DNA of 64,000 bases from Brevundimonas mediterranea. GTDB taxonomy: Bacteria; Pseudomonadota; Alphaproteobacteria; Caulobacterales; Caulobacteraceae. Where the stretch lies: contig NZ_CP048751.1 of assembly GCF_011064825.1 (NCBI RefSeq), positions 434,001-498,000 on the forward strand, written 5' to 3'. The position numbers and the translations under genes were made by a program. Numbering within the stretch: position 1 is the stretch's first letter; each line of letters starts with the position of its first letter. The notes under the pieces were generated by a model. The model saw nothing but the letters and a program-made list of their open reading frames with translations. It was not told where the DNA came from and did not search any database. This document shows, piece by piece, positions 1 to 9,300 of this stretch.

Positions 1-111
1 GACGTCCTCGACGCCCGGCAGCCTGCGGATCGCCGTGTCGATCTTGCGGCCGCAGCTGGCGCAATCCATCCCGGTGACCCGGTATCGGCTTTCGAGGGGT
101 TGCGCCGTCAT
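1..111 (-). CDS. Heavy-metal P-type ATPase, N-terminal fragment (runs off the window)
   Basis: Only the first 37 codons lie in the window. They encode a heavy-metal-associated (HMA) domain start with the metal-binding motif GMDCASC at residues 14-20, the standard N-terminal domain of ZntA/CadA/PbrA-type P1B ATPases that export Zn, Cd or Pb from the cytoplasm. The ATG at 111-109 follows an AAGGAA ribosome binding site on the minus strand, and a MerR-type promoter with a 19-base spacer sits just upstream (140-170). The promoter architecture and the metal-rich neighbourhood support an inducible metal ATPase. A short stand-alone HMA chaperone cannot be excluded because the rest is not visible. 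Confidence 0.72.
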   Translation of the reverse strand, partial: MTAQPLESRYRVTGMDCASCGRKIDTAIRRLPGVEDV

Positions 112-139
112 GTCTGTTCCTTGTGATCTCTATAGGGCA

Positions 140-170
140 AGGCTACCTCCTCCAGCGACTGTAGGTGCAA
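140..170 (-). promoter_or_regulatory. MerR-family-type promoter of the P-type ATPase
   Basis: On the minus strand a -35 box TTGCAC (165-170) and a -10 box TAGCCT (140-145) are separated by 19 bases. The spacer holds an imperfect dyad, CTACAG-TCG-CTGGAG. A 19-base spacer with a central dyad is the hallmark of promoters activated by MerR, ZntR, CadR or PbrR. The ATPase ATG lies 29 bases downstream of the -10 box. The cognate regulator is inferred, and the only MerR gene in the window is at 14582. Confidence 0.7.
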
Positions 171-247
171 GCTAAAAAATGAGCCCGCCGTTCCCTTGGA
201 GTGGAGAGCGCCGTCCGACGAACCCTGGAGGCGGGCCCAGCCCCTCG

Positions 248-817
248 ATGACCTCGCCTTGTCCGCACGACCGTGAGACCGCGCCGCCAACGGCCGCACA
301 GGTGGAACGCGCCCTGGACGCTGCCGCCGCCAGCGTCGCCGCCACCGGGGATAAGCTGACGCGCCCCCGGCGCAGGGTGCTGGAGCTCCTGCTCGTCGCG
401 GGCGCTCCGGCCAAGGCCTATGATCTCGTGGCGACGTATCACCAGGATGCTCGCGTCGCGAAGCCGGCTACGGTCTATCGGGCGCTGCAGTTCCTCGAAA
501 CTCACGGTCTGATCCATCGTCTTTCCAGCCTCAAGGCCTATGTGGCCTGCGATCCCGAACGCCTCGGTTCGCCTGCGGTTTTTCTTCTGTGCGACTGTTG
601 CGGCTTCTGTCGCCAGATCCCTTCGTCCGGCATGGCGTCGCTGGGCGCGGCCGCGACAGCGGCGGGCTACGAGATCGAACGGATCACGCTCGAAGGCCAG
701 GGTCTGTGTCCGGCCTGCCGCCCGCAGCGCCCCGGCGCGGCCCGGGATCTGGCCCCCCAGACAGGGCCGGAGGTGGCCGCGGGGTCCGGGCCCACAAGCA
801 CTGAGCCGCGCCCCTGA
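248..817 (+). CDS. Fur/Zur-family metal-responsive repressor
   Basis: About 190 residues with the Fur-family winged-helix core (LTRPRRRVLELL, then the recognition region around KPATVYRALQFLETHGLIHR). A C-terminal zinc site has two CxxC pairs (CDCCGFC and CPAC), the structural zinc site of Zur and Fur proteins. Sequence style is closest to Zur, the zinc-uptake repressor, but the target metal is inferred. The gene is divergent from the truncated metal ATPase. The ATG at 248 is preferred because a GGAGG lies 16 bases upstream. An in-frame ATG at 179 is also possible but has no visible ribosome binding site. The tail after the second CxxC is a proline/alanine-rich extension of roughly 30 residues that is unusual for the family. 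Confidence 0.82.
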   Translation: MTSPCPHDRETAPPTAAQVERALDAAAASVAATGDKLTRPRRRVLELLLVAGAPAKAYDLVATYHQDARVAKPATVYRALQFLETHGLIHRLSSLKAYVACDPERLGSPAVFLLCDCCGFCRQIPSSGMASLGAAATAAGYEIERITLEGQGLCPACRPQRPGAARDLAPQTGPEVAAGSGPTSTEPRP

Positions 818-2020
818 TCAAGCCCGGGGCGGGTCGATGGCGGCCTGCCCCGGGCGCCCGGGCGCGGCGACGCCGGGGCCGCCCAATTCCACGGCCCGTT
901 CCGTGGCGGCGGCCGACCTTCGGGTCGACCCCGGTCGTCGGGACGGACTAAGCCAGGTCTGGACCGGTCGGTCGAAGCCGTAGCGAAACACGGCGGCGGC
1001 CACGAACGCCCCGACCAAGCCGATGGCCCACAGGACCCAGCGAACGTCGGACGACCAGGCCTCCTGTCCCAAGGCGTCGAGCAAGCCGAACCAGACGATG
1101 CGGCTCACCTCATTGGTGAGGAACATCGAGAAAGACATAAGGGCCAAATGCTCGATCATCCGTGAAGGACTGCGCACCGGCACGGCGCCGGCGGCCCAGA
1201 TGATCACGGTCATCAGGCCCAGCGACAGCAGGCTGAAGGCGCCGAAGGCCTGCAGCCCCACGAGCGCGAAGGCGGCGGCGAGGCCGATCGCCCTGGCCCG
1301 GTGTGGCGCGACACAGACCCGCGAACCGTAGAAGGCCGCCGCGACCCCGAGCAGGAAGAGCGGCAGGGCGCGCAGGATGCCGTAGCGCATCGGCAGGCGG
1401 TAGATCGGATCGCCGAGCCACAGCGAAGCGGCGATATCGGCGGCGACGACGAGGAGCGTCGCGCCGATCACCACTGCGACCGGCGGCCAGCGCCACAGAG
1501 CGCGGCAGATCCAGGGCAGCAGGAGATAGCAGCCGATCAGGGCCGAGAGGGTCCAGGTCGGGGCGTTCCACCCCTGCCCGCCCGGCACGCCATAGGCCTG
1601 GACCAGTAGCACCTGCGCGGGCAGTTGCGACCAGTCGAACCAGCGCGGATTGCTGGGCGCGATCCCGGCCAGGGCGGCGCCGCCGACGAGCAGCACCAGA
1701 ACGAGGCTGACCGCCAGGTGGGCCGGAATGACCCGCAGCAGGCGCTGGCGCGCATAGGCGCGCAGCGAGGCCTGTCCGGACGCGAGGCGATCACCGTAGA
1801 TGCGGGCCAGGACATAGCCGGAGTCGATGATGAAGAAGTCGGTGAGCAGATAGCCGCGCTCGAAGACTGGATGCAGTTGTCCGAGAGGCACAGGCGCGGC
1901 CTCGCGGAAATGGTAGAGGATGATCAGCGCCCCTACGATAAAACGCAGCGCGTCCAGCCAGCCGCCGCGCGCGATCCGGACGGGGCGAGGCGATGGCTCG
2001 GTCAGCGCGGCTTCGGGCAT
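818..2020 (-). CDS. Acyltransferase 3 family membrane protein
   Basis: A 400-residue integral membrane protein with about ten hydrophobic segments. It fits the acyltransferase-3 (OafA/NdvB-like) family, which moves acetyl or other acyl groups onto surface carbohydrates. The N-terminal signature is present: LDALRF with Asp23 and Arg26, then His37 in ILYHF, matching the conserved Asp/Arg/His pattern of the first segment. The C-terminus is a short charged, proline-rich tail. It is the last visible gene of the minus-strand run that starts with the P1B-4 ATPase, and its ATG is one base from the stop of the preceding gene. Its link to metal resistance is unclear, and the substrate cannot be predicted. 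Confidence 0.78.
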   Translation of the reverse strand: MPEAALTEPSPRPVRIARGGWLDALRFIVGALIILYHFREAAPVPLGQLHPVFERGYLLTDFFIIDSGYVLARIYGDRLASGQASLRAYARQRLLRVIPAHLAVSLVLVLLVGGAALAGIAPSNPRWFDWSQLPAQVLLVQAYGVPGGQGWNAPTWTLSALIGCYLLLPWICRALWRWPPVAVVIGATLLVVAADIAASLWLGDPIYRLPMRYGILRALPLFLLGVAAAFYGSRVCVAPHRARAIGLAAAFALVGLQAFGAFSLLSLGLMTVIIWAAGAVPVRSPSRMIEHLALMSFSMFLTNEVSRIVWFGLLDALGQEAWSSDVRWVLWAIGLVGAFVAAAVFRYGFDRPVQTWLSPSRRPGSTRRSAAATERAVELGGPGVAAPGRPGQAAIDPPRA

Positions 2021-2443
2021 TCAGTCAGCCTTCCGTGGCGCAGACTTGGCGGCGGCGCTGCGGTGCTCATGTGGACGCAGGACGATCTGGTCTCGCGAAG
2101 CGTAGAGAACGGCCGTTCCCAAAACCCAAACGACGACCAAGCCTCCGACGACCATCAGTCCTGGCCTATCGCGGGGTCCAAACACAAACGAGCAGCCGAT
2201 CACGCCGCCCAGAATGGCCCCGTACCCAAAATGCAGCGGCACCTTGTGTGCGCCCAGCAGCAGAAGGGCCATGCAGAAGACCAGGCCTCCTGCGAACAGG
2301 CTGACCCCGATGGCGACGAGCGTATCGAGCACGGGCCGTGGCTTCAGCGGGCGCGCCTGGAGCCGCCGCCTACCTCGTTGGCGATAGCGGCCTTCCCGCC
2401 AACGAATGCTCCGGCCGCGCACGGTGAAGCGTTTGCCGGCCAT
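2021..2443 (-). CDS. Hypothetical membrane protein
   Basis: 140 residues. The first 35 are very rich in Arg and Lys, followed by three hydrophobic segments (about residues 40-62, 70-88 and 95-114) and a charged tail with two histidines. No known family is recognised. It lies between a DUF305 gene and an acyltransferase gene in a same-strand run with gaps of only a few bases, so it is probably co-transcribed with them. The Arg-rich start may be a cytoplasmic anchor; function is not inferred. Confidence 0.55.
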   Translation of the reverse strand: MAGKRFTVRGRSIRWREGRYRQRGRRRLQARPLKPRPVLDTLVAIGVSLFAGGLVFCMALLLLGAHKVPLHFGYGAILGGVIGCSFVFGPRDRPGLMVVGGLVVVWVLGTAVLYASRDQIVLRPHEHRSAAAKSAPRKAD

Positions 2444-2446
2444 GCG

Positions 2447-2890
2447 TCAGGGCCTTGCGTTGGGCGCGGGCGTGTCCTCATGGCGCGCAAGAAGGATTCT
2501 CATCCGGACAATTTCGGATTCCTGGGCCGCGATGATCTCATCGGCCAGACTGCGCACGTCGCGGGCTTCGCCATGCTCGACGGCGACCTTGGCCATTGCG
2601 AGCGCACCCTCGTGGTGGGCGATCATTCCGCGCAGGAAGTCGATGTCGGCGTCGCCCGTGTAGTTGATGCTCATGGCCTGGTGCATCTTCGCGCTGGCCT
2701 CGCGATAGGCGCGAGTCGATGGGCTGTCCGTGGTCTCGCCAGCGTGGCTTGCCTCGGTGTCGCTCGGGCGAGAGTCAGCCGCCGACGGCGCCGCAGGGAC
2801 CTCGCGGGTTTGCCGCGAGATCATCCCGAAGGCGAAGGCCGACAGGGCGAGAAAGACGGCGATGACGGAAATCCATCCGAAACGCTTCAT
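2447..2890 (-). CDS. DUF305 domain protein (CopM-like, membrane-anchored periplasmic)
   Basis: 147 residues with an N-terminal membrane anchor or signal (residues 5-24) and a DUF305/ferritin-like helical domain. The family signature DFLRGMIAHHEGALAM (residues 84-99, with the His92-His93 pair) is clear, as are MHQAM at 69-73 and the closing MRILLARHED motif. Family members such as CopM bind copper or silver in the periplasm and commonly sit beside metal efflux genes. The ATG overlaps the stop of the upstream P-type ATPase (2887-2890), indicating translational coupling. The metal bound here is unknown. Confidence 0.83.
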   Translation of the reverse strand: MKRFGWISVIAVFLALSAFAFGMISRQTREVPAAPSAADSRPSDTEASHAGETTDSPSTRAYREASAKMHQAMSINYTGDADIDFLRGMIAHHEGALAMAKVAVEHGEARDVRSLADEIIAAQESEIVRMRILLARHEDTPAPNARP

Positions 2891-4953
2891 GACGATGTCC
2901 TCGAGAGAGCCGGCGGGGCCACGGGGGCGGCCGGGATTGCACTGGGAAGGATGGGCGCCGTTCGGTCGTGGTAGCCGAGCAGGCGCAGAGCGTTGAACAC
3001 CACCAGCAGGGTCGACCCCTCGTGGAGCGCCACGGCAGGGCCGATGCCAAGGCCGAGGATCGTCGCCGGCACAAGGAAGGCGACGATTCCGAGACTGACG
3101 TAGAGATTCTGGAGAATGATGCGCCGCGTCTGTCGGCTGAGACCGACGGTGAAGGGCAGCTGCGACAGGTCGTCCGACATCAGGGCGACGTCGGCGGTCT
3201 CAAGCGCAACATCGGAGCCAGCCGCGCCCATCGCGATACCGACGGTCGCCGTGGCCATGGCCGGGGCGTCGTTCACCCCGTCGCCGACCATGGCGATCTT
3301 GCCGTCAGCGCGAAGGCGTTTGATGGCGTCAACCTTGTCCTCGGGCATGAGGTCGCCCCAAGCCTCTGTCAGGCCGACCTGTCCGGCGATCGCCTGTGCG
3401 GCCTTCTGGTGATCGCCCGAGATCATGATCATTCGCCCGATGCCGAGGGCGCGAAGAGCGGTCAGCGTCGGCCGCGCCGCTGGGCGAGGCGTATCAAGAA
3501 GCCCAATGACACCGAGATCGCGCGTGCCGCGTCGCACCACCATCAGGGTTCGACCCTGCAGTCGCAATTGAGCGACGACAGAGGTTGTTTCGTCGCCGAG
3601 CGGCGCTACGCCGTCGACGCCGAACATCTCCGGCTTCCCTATCCAGATCGTCTCGCCGTGCAGCTGGGCGGTCACGCCCTTGCCCGTCAGGCTCTTGAGG
3701 TCGATCGCGGCCGGGATGATCGTATCGCGCAAGCGTGCGCCACCGTCGCGCGCGATGGCCTCCGCCAACGGGTGGTCGCTGAGCCGTTCGACCGCCACAG
3801 CGACCGCCAGAAGATCGCCCTCCTTCGTCCCGCGCACCGTCATGACGTCGGTGATCCGCGGCCGTCCCTCGGTCAGGGTGCCGGTCTTGTCGAAGGCGAT
3901 GGCGTTGAGCGAGCCGAGGTTCTCCAACGGCGCGCCGCCCTTGATCAGGACACCGGCGCGCGCCGCACGGGCGACGCCCGAGAGGACGGCGCTCGGGGTG
4001 GCGATGGCGAGCGCGCAAGGACTCGCGGCGACCAGCACGGCCATGGCGCGATAGAAGCTGTCGCGGAACGGCTCATCGACGACGACCCAGGCGAACAGCA
4101 GGACAAAGGCGAGCGCCAGCACCACAGGCACGAAGATGCTTTCGAACCTGTCCGTGAAGCGCTGGGTCGGCGACTTCTGCGTCTCGGCCTCACTCACCAT
4201 CCGAACCACCTTGGCCAGGGTGGTGTCGCTCGATGTGCGGGTCGTCTCAATCTCGATGGCGCCTGAGCCATTGATGGTGCCCGCGAAGACGAGAGACGGC
4301 GATCCGACCTGGGCCGGTCTCGCCCGCGCCGCCTCGGGGTCCGCGACGGGCTGCTTGTCGACAGGCATGCTTTCGCCGGTCACGGGGGCTTGGTTGATGC
4401 TTGTGGTGCCGACCACGACAAAGCCATCAGCGGGCAGTCGTTCGTTTGGACGCACCACCACGGTGTCGCCGACGACCAAATCTTCGACAGGCAATTCGAC
4501 GACCTGCCCGTCGCGTCGCACATGGGCTGTCCGGGGGGCAAGCTCGGCCAGGGCCTCGATCGCGCGTTTGGCGCGGCCCATGGCGTAGTGTTCGAGCGCG
4601 TGGCCGATGCTGAACAGAAACAGCAGGAGAGCGCCTTCGGCCCAGGCCCCGAGCGCCGCCGCACCTGCGGCTGCGACGAGCATCAAGGTATCGATCTCGA
4701 AGCGCTTCTGGCGGAGGTTCTCGAACGCTTCTCGCACCGTAAAAAAGCCGCCGAAGATGTAGGCGATCAGGAAGAGGGCGAGGGGAATCCAAGCGGGAAG
4801 GCCCGTTGCGAGTTTCTCGAGGGCGAATCCAAGGCCCAGAGCAAGGCCACTTGTCAGGGCGAAGATCAGCTCCGTATTGGAGCCTAGAACGCCACCGTGA
4901 TCGTGCTCCTCGGACTTGGTGTGGAGATGGTCCGGCAGTGTTGTGCTGGTCAT
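2887..4953 (-). CDS. P1B-4-type heavy-metal ATPase (CzcP/CtpD-like)
   Basis: About 688 residues from the ATG at 4953. A GTG start at 5031 would add 26 unlikely residues. It lacks an HMA domain but has a short His-rich start. The actuator TGES motif is present, along with the membrane metal site SPC (Ser311-Pro312-Cys313), the phosphorylated DKTGT (Asp355) and the last-helix HEGST (His644). SPC plus HEGxT defines the P1B-4 group, which exports Co, Zn, Cd or Fe; CzcP of Cupriavidus belongs here. The gene is 150 bases downstream of the czcN-like gene on the same strand and is coupled to the DUF305 gene. Substrate preference is inferred from family only. Confidence 0.9.
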   Translation of the reverse strand: MTSTTLPDHLHTKSEEHDHGGVLGSNTELIFALTSGLALGLGFALEKLATGLPAWIPLALFLIAYIFGGFFTVREAFENLRQKRFEIDTLMLVAAAGAAALGAWAEGALLLFLFSIGHALEHYAMGRAKRAIEALAELAPRTAHVRRDGQVVELPVEDLVVGDTVVVRPNERLPADGFVVVGTTSINQAPVTGESMPVDKQPVADPEAARARPAQVGSPSLVFAGTINGSGAIEIETTRTSSDTTLAKVVRMVSEAETQKSPTQRFTDRFESIFVPVVLALAFVLLFAWVVVDEPFRDSFYRAMAVLVAASPCALAIATPSAVLSGVARAARAGVLIKGGAPLENLGSLNAIAFDKTGTLTEGRPRITDVMTVRGTKEGDLLAVAVAVERLSDHPLAEAIARDGGARLRDTIIPAAIDLKSLTGKGVTAQLHGETIWIGKPEMFGVDGVAPLGDETTSVVAQLRLQGRTLMVVRRGTRDLGVIGLLDTPRPAARPTLTALRALGIGRMIMISGDHQKAAQAIAGQVGLTEAWGDLMPEDKVDAIKRLRADGKIAMVGDGVNDAPAMATATVGIAMGAAGSDVALETADVALMSDDLSQLPFTVGLSRQTRRIILQNLYVSLGIVAFLVPATILGLGIGPAVALHEGSTLLVVFNALRLLGYHDRTAPILPSAIPAAPVAPPALSRTSS

Positions 4954-5103
4954 AAATAGGGTCCCGTTGCGGGTTGGGAATCGCGGCTGCTTGCGGCGAC
5001 CGCCGCGATCGAGGGGGCGGGATAGCGACACGGGCGAAGGCGCGCCGGGCCAGCGGGTTCCAGCGCGATCCGCTCGCAGGTGGTCATCCCGGTTCTCCCG
5101 ACC

Positions 5104-5793
5104 TCAGGGCACGGGCACGACGGCATTAAAGCCCCCGAGCCGCTGGAGCTGCTCAATCGCTTCGAAAAGCGGAAGCGCTAGGAGAAAGACGAAGCCGTCG
5201 CGCACCGTGCGGACGAAGAATACCGGCCGGATCATGATTTCCGCCTCGTCGCGCCATAGGGAGAGCTTGGGCAGGAACCGAGGGGTGCGCTCACGGTAAG
5301 CTTGGTAGTCGTGTCCAAAGGCGTCGGAGAGGAAGCGTTCTTCGCGGCCGACCACGATGCGAAACACCACCCAGCAGGCTAATCCGAAGACCAAACCGAC
5401 GCTAAGGCTGCCGGACTGGGCGCCGATGCCAAACGCGCCGATGAAGCTGAAGACGTACAGCGGATTGCGGCTGACCGAATACGGTCCTGCGGATATGATC
5501 TCCTGTTTCTTGCGGCCACCGATGTAAAGGGAACACCAAGCCCGACCGATGATGCAAACCATGATGGCGATCAGGCCCAGATGCTCGACAGGATGTTCGA
5601 GCAAGGGCCAGGATGTGACGAGCGCCGCGCAGACGACAAGAAGCAGGCCCCCGACGAGAATGCCCGCCTTGCGCCATCGTTGAACGGATTGGATATCGAC
5701 CGCTGATCGACAGGCGTCATCAGGGGGCGAGGAGCCGGACAAAGCGGGGCTTGCGGGCTTGGAGACGCTGTCGGAGGGCTCGAGCGGCATCAT
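5104..5793 (-). CDS. czcN: Isoprenylcysteine methyltransferase-like membrane protein (CzcN-like)
   Basis: 229 residues with an unstructured N-terminal 40 residues, several hydrophobic segments, and the ICMT/PEMT signature GPYSVSRNPLYV in the SAM-binding C-terminal half, followed by a GREERFL segment. The protein type matches CzcN, the methyltransferase-like protein encoded with the czc genes of Cupriavidus metallidurans; the symbol is given on that likeness and synteny. It overlaps the CDF gene by four bases (5790-5793). The methylation target is unknown. Confidence 0.72.
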   Translation of the reverse strand: MMPLEPSDSVSKPASPALSGSSPPDDACRSAVDIQSVQRWRKAGILVGGLLLVVCAALVTSWPLLEHPVEHLGLIAIMVCIIGRAWCSLYIGGRKKQEIISAGPYSVSRNPLYVFSFIGAFGIGAQSGSLSVGLVFGLACWVVFRIVVGREERFLSDAFGHDYQAYRERTPRFLPKLSLWRDEAEIMIRPVFFVRTVRDGFVFLLALPLFEAIEQLQRLGGFNAVVPVP

Positions 5794-6392
5794 TGCCCCT
5801 CCCCCTCAGCCGGACGATCCTTAGCCGCATCGCGCAGGATATCCACGCCGCCCTTCAACGCGATGGCGGCCACGAGGACGCCGACGACGAGGTCCGGCCA
5901 CGCCTGGCCGAGCCAGAGCACCAGGGCCCCGGCGACGAGGATTCCCCCGTTGGAGGCGAAGTCGTTAAAGCTGAACGTCTCGGCAGCCTTCATGTTGACG
6001 TCGCCGCTGTGCTGACGGCGGATCAACTGCAGGCAGATCAGGTTGATGATCGCTGCGACGACCGAGAGTCCCATCATGGTCGGGCCGATCGGTTCGGTCC
6101 CGATGAGGAATCGACGACCCGCGTCCAGAAGGACGCCAGCGCCGAAGATAAGGAGCATGACGCCCGAGAGGCGCGCCGCCCCCCGCTTCCACGAACCAGG
6201 CCGACCGATCGCGAGAAAGCTGATCAGATAGACAGCAGCGTCCGAGGCGTTGTCCACTGCATTGGCCAGCAGAGCGCTGGAATCGGCGGACAAGCCGCCG
6301 ATCCCGAGCGCTAATGCCAGGCCCGCGTTGAGCGCGAGAACCGTCAGCAACGTGCGTCGCTGCTGACGGTCATCCTGAGTGCGAGCAATCAA
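5790..6392 (-). CDS. Short CDF-family cation transporter (CzcD-like)
   Basis: 200 residues with about six hydrophobic segments. Cation diffusion facilitator features are LLANAVDNASDA in the second helix (Asp47 and Asp51 four apart, the usual metal-ligand spacing) and FSFNDFASN in the fifth helix. It ends soon after the last helix and so lacks the cytoplasmic metal-binding domain of typical CzcD/YiiP (about 300 residues). In the fifth helix the usual His/Asp pair reads Asn-Asp/Asn, so the transport site is atypical. It is coupled by an ATGA overlap to czcA upstream and by four bases to the czcN-like gene downstream. A transport role is inferred. Confidence 0.75.
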   Translation of the reverse strand: MIARTQDDRQQRRTLLTVLALNAGLALALGIGGLSADSSALLANAVDNASDAAVYLISFLAIGRPGSWKRGAARLSGVMLLIFGAGVLLDAGRRFLIGTEPIGPTMMGLSVVAAIINLICLQLIRRQHSGDVNMKAAETFSFNDFASNGGILVAGALVLWLGQAWPDLVVGVLVAAIALKGGVDILRDAAKDRPAEGEGQ

Positions 6393-9300
6393 TCCTCAAC
6401 CCCCTCGTCCTTGCGATGACGCACCGCCTTGGCCGCGAAGGTCGGCAGGACCAGCAGGGTCAGGGCCGTCGCGGTCAGAAGGCCGCCGATGACGACCGTC
6501 GCCAGAGGCTTCTGAACCTCGGCCCCCGCGCCGTGGGCGAGCGCCATCGGGATGAAGCCGACAATGGCGACCAAGGCTGTCGTCAACACCGCACGCAATC
6601 GGCTGGACGCCCCTTCGATCGCCGCGTCCCGGGGCGCGAGCCCCGCCTGCAATCGCTCGCGAATGGCCTGCATCAAAACAAGTCCGTTCAGGGTCGCCAC
6701 ACCCGAGACGGCGATGAAGCCAACGGCCGCAGACACCGAGAACGGCATCCCTCGCATGAGAAGCGCCAAGGCGCCGCCGATCAAGGCCAAGGGCACGCAG
6801 GCGAAGACCAGCCCAGCCTCGGAGAACGACCCCAGAGCCATAAACAGCAGCACACCGATCAGGACGAAGACGATCGGAATAACCAGGCCCAGCCGTTGTT
6901 CGGCCCGTTTGAGGTTCTCGAACTGACCGCCCCAGGTCAGGCGGACGCCCGGCGGGAGCTGGATTTGGTCCACCTTGGTTTGTGCGTCGGTGACGAAGCC
7001 GCCCAGATCCCGGCCGCGAACGTTGGCCTGGACCACCATCCGTCGGCTACCGTCGTTGCGGCTGATCTGGTTCGGCCCCTCGGCGCTTTGGATACGGGCT
7101 ACCGAAGACAGCGGCACGGTTACGCCTGTCGAAGAGACGATCGGCAGGGCCGCGAGCGCCGCCGGATCGTTGCGCGCATCGTCCGGAAGACGGACGACGA
7201 CGTCGAAGCGACGGTCGCCCTCGAAAATCCGGCCGGCCTCCGCGCCGCCGATGGCGGCCGAGACCGCTTCAGAAACGTCGGCTGCGGACAGGCCGTAGCT
7301 GGCCGCCGCGAACCGATCGACGCTGACCGTGAGCGTCGGCAAGCCCGACGCTTGTTCGACGCGAACGTCGGCGGAGCCGGTGGTCTGCCGCAGTACGCCG
7401 GCCACCTCATCAGCGACCCGCTGCATGGTGTCGAAGTCATCGCCGTAGACCATGACCGCGAGGTCGGTCCGGACCCCGGAAATGAGTTCGTTGAAGCGGA
7501 GCTCGATGGGTTGGCTGAACTCGAAATTATTCCCGATCTGTTGGTTGGCGAGCTCTTCGAACCGCTCGAGCAAGGCTTCCTTCTCGAGACCTGAATCCGG
7601 CCAGTCCTTGCGGTCCTTCAGAACGATGACGCTGTCCGAAATGTTGGGCGGCATCGGGTCGACGGCCGCCTCGGCGGTGCCGGTCCTGGAGAACATGGTC
7701 TCGACTTCCGGCTGGGCGGTGATGACCCGTTCCAACGCCATCTGCATGGCGAGCGACTGTTCCAGCGACGCCGAGGGAACACGCAGCGCCTGCATGGCGA
7801 TGTCGCCTTCGTCCAGGGTAGGGATGAACTCCCGCCCGAGGGACGAAAAGGCCAGACCACCGACGACGACCGCGCCGAGCGCCGAGATCAGGACGATCTT
7901 CGGACGATCGACGGCGGCGCGGATGGCCGGCTGGATCCAACGCCGCGCGTGGCGGAGCAGGAAGGTTTCGTGTTCGTGGGCGTGGCCGTGTTCGTCGGTC
8001 TCGACCTTCTTGGGATCCCGCACCAGCAGGGCCGTCATGGCCGGAACGAAGGTGAAGGAGAAGATGAAGGCCCCGACCAAGGCCAGCATCACCGTCGCCC
8101 CCATGGGGACGAAGGTCTTGCCCTCCACCCCCTCAAGCATCAGCAGGGGCGTGAAGACCAGCAGGATAATCAGCTGACCGAAGGCGGCCGGCTTGACCAT
8201 CTTGCGAGCTGCGGCCACGGCGACATCGAGGCGTTCCCGACGGGTCAGGGCCCGTCCCAGATCGATCCGCCGCTGCGATAGCATCAGCAGGGTGCTTTCG
8301 ACGACGATGACCGCCCCATCGACCAGAAGGCCGAAGTCCAGCGCGCCCAAGCTCATCAGGTTTCCACTGATGCCAAACCTATTCATGCCGATGACGGCGA
8401 ACAGGAAGCTGATCGGGATCATCAAGGCCGTGATGCTGGCCGCACGAATGTTTCCGAGCAGCAGGAACAGCACGACGATGACCAGAAGGGCGCCCTCGGT
8501 GAGGTTGCGGGCCACGGTCGAGATGGTCGAGTTGACCAGGGCGCTACGGTCAAGGACCGTCACCGCCTCGATCCCTGCGGGCAGAGTCTTGCGAACCTCA
8601 TCGAGTCGCTCCCCGGCCGCCTGGGCCACGGTGCGGCTGTTGCCGCCCGCGATCATCAGCGCCGTTCCGAGCACGGCCTCGTGGCCGTCACGGCTGGCGC
8701 CGCCCAGGCGCGGAGCCTGGCCGATCTCGACCGTGGCGACATCGGCGACCCGCACGATCAGGCCGTTCCGGTTGACGACCGGCGCCTGAGCCAGATCTTC
8801 CACGGTGGAGGCCAAGGCGTCGGTGCGGACCGTCAGAGCTTCGCCAGCGCGTTGGATATAGCCTGCGCCGGCCTGAGTGTTGGCGCGATCGAGGGCCTGG
8901 ATAAGGTCGCCCATGCCCAGGCCGTAGGCGGAAAGGCGCGCCGCGTCCGGACGGACCGCATACTCCTTCACATAGCCGCCGACGGTGTCGACGCCGGCGA
9001 GACCGGGGGCGGTCCGCATTTGCGGCGCGACGATCCAGTCCTGCACGGTGCGCAGATAGGTGGCGCGCTGCTGCGGGGTCGAAAGCAGATCGCCTTCGGG
9101 CGTCAGATAGGCTCCGCCCGCCTGCCAGCCCGGCTCGCCAGGCTTGGCGAGGTTCTGACTGTTGAATGGCTTGTAGTCGATCGTCCACATCAGCACTTCA
9201 CCGAGGCCCGTGGTGATCGGGGCCATGGTCGGCTCCACCCCGTCAGGCATGGCCTCCCGGGCGCCCGCGAGCCGTTCGGCGACCTGCTGGCGCGCGAAAT

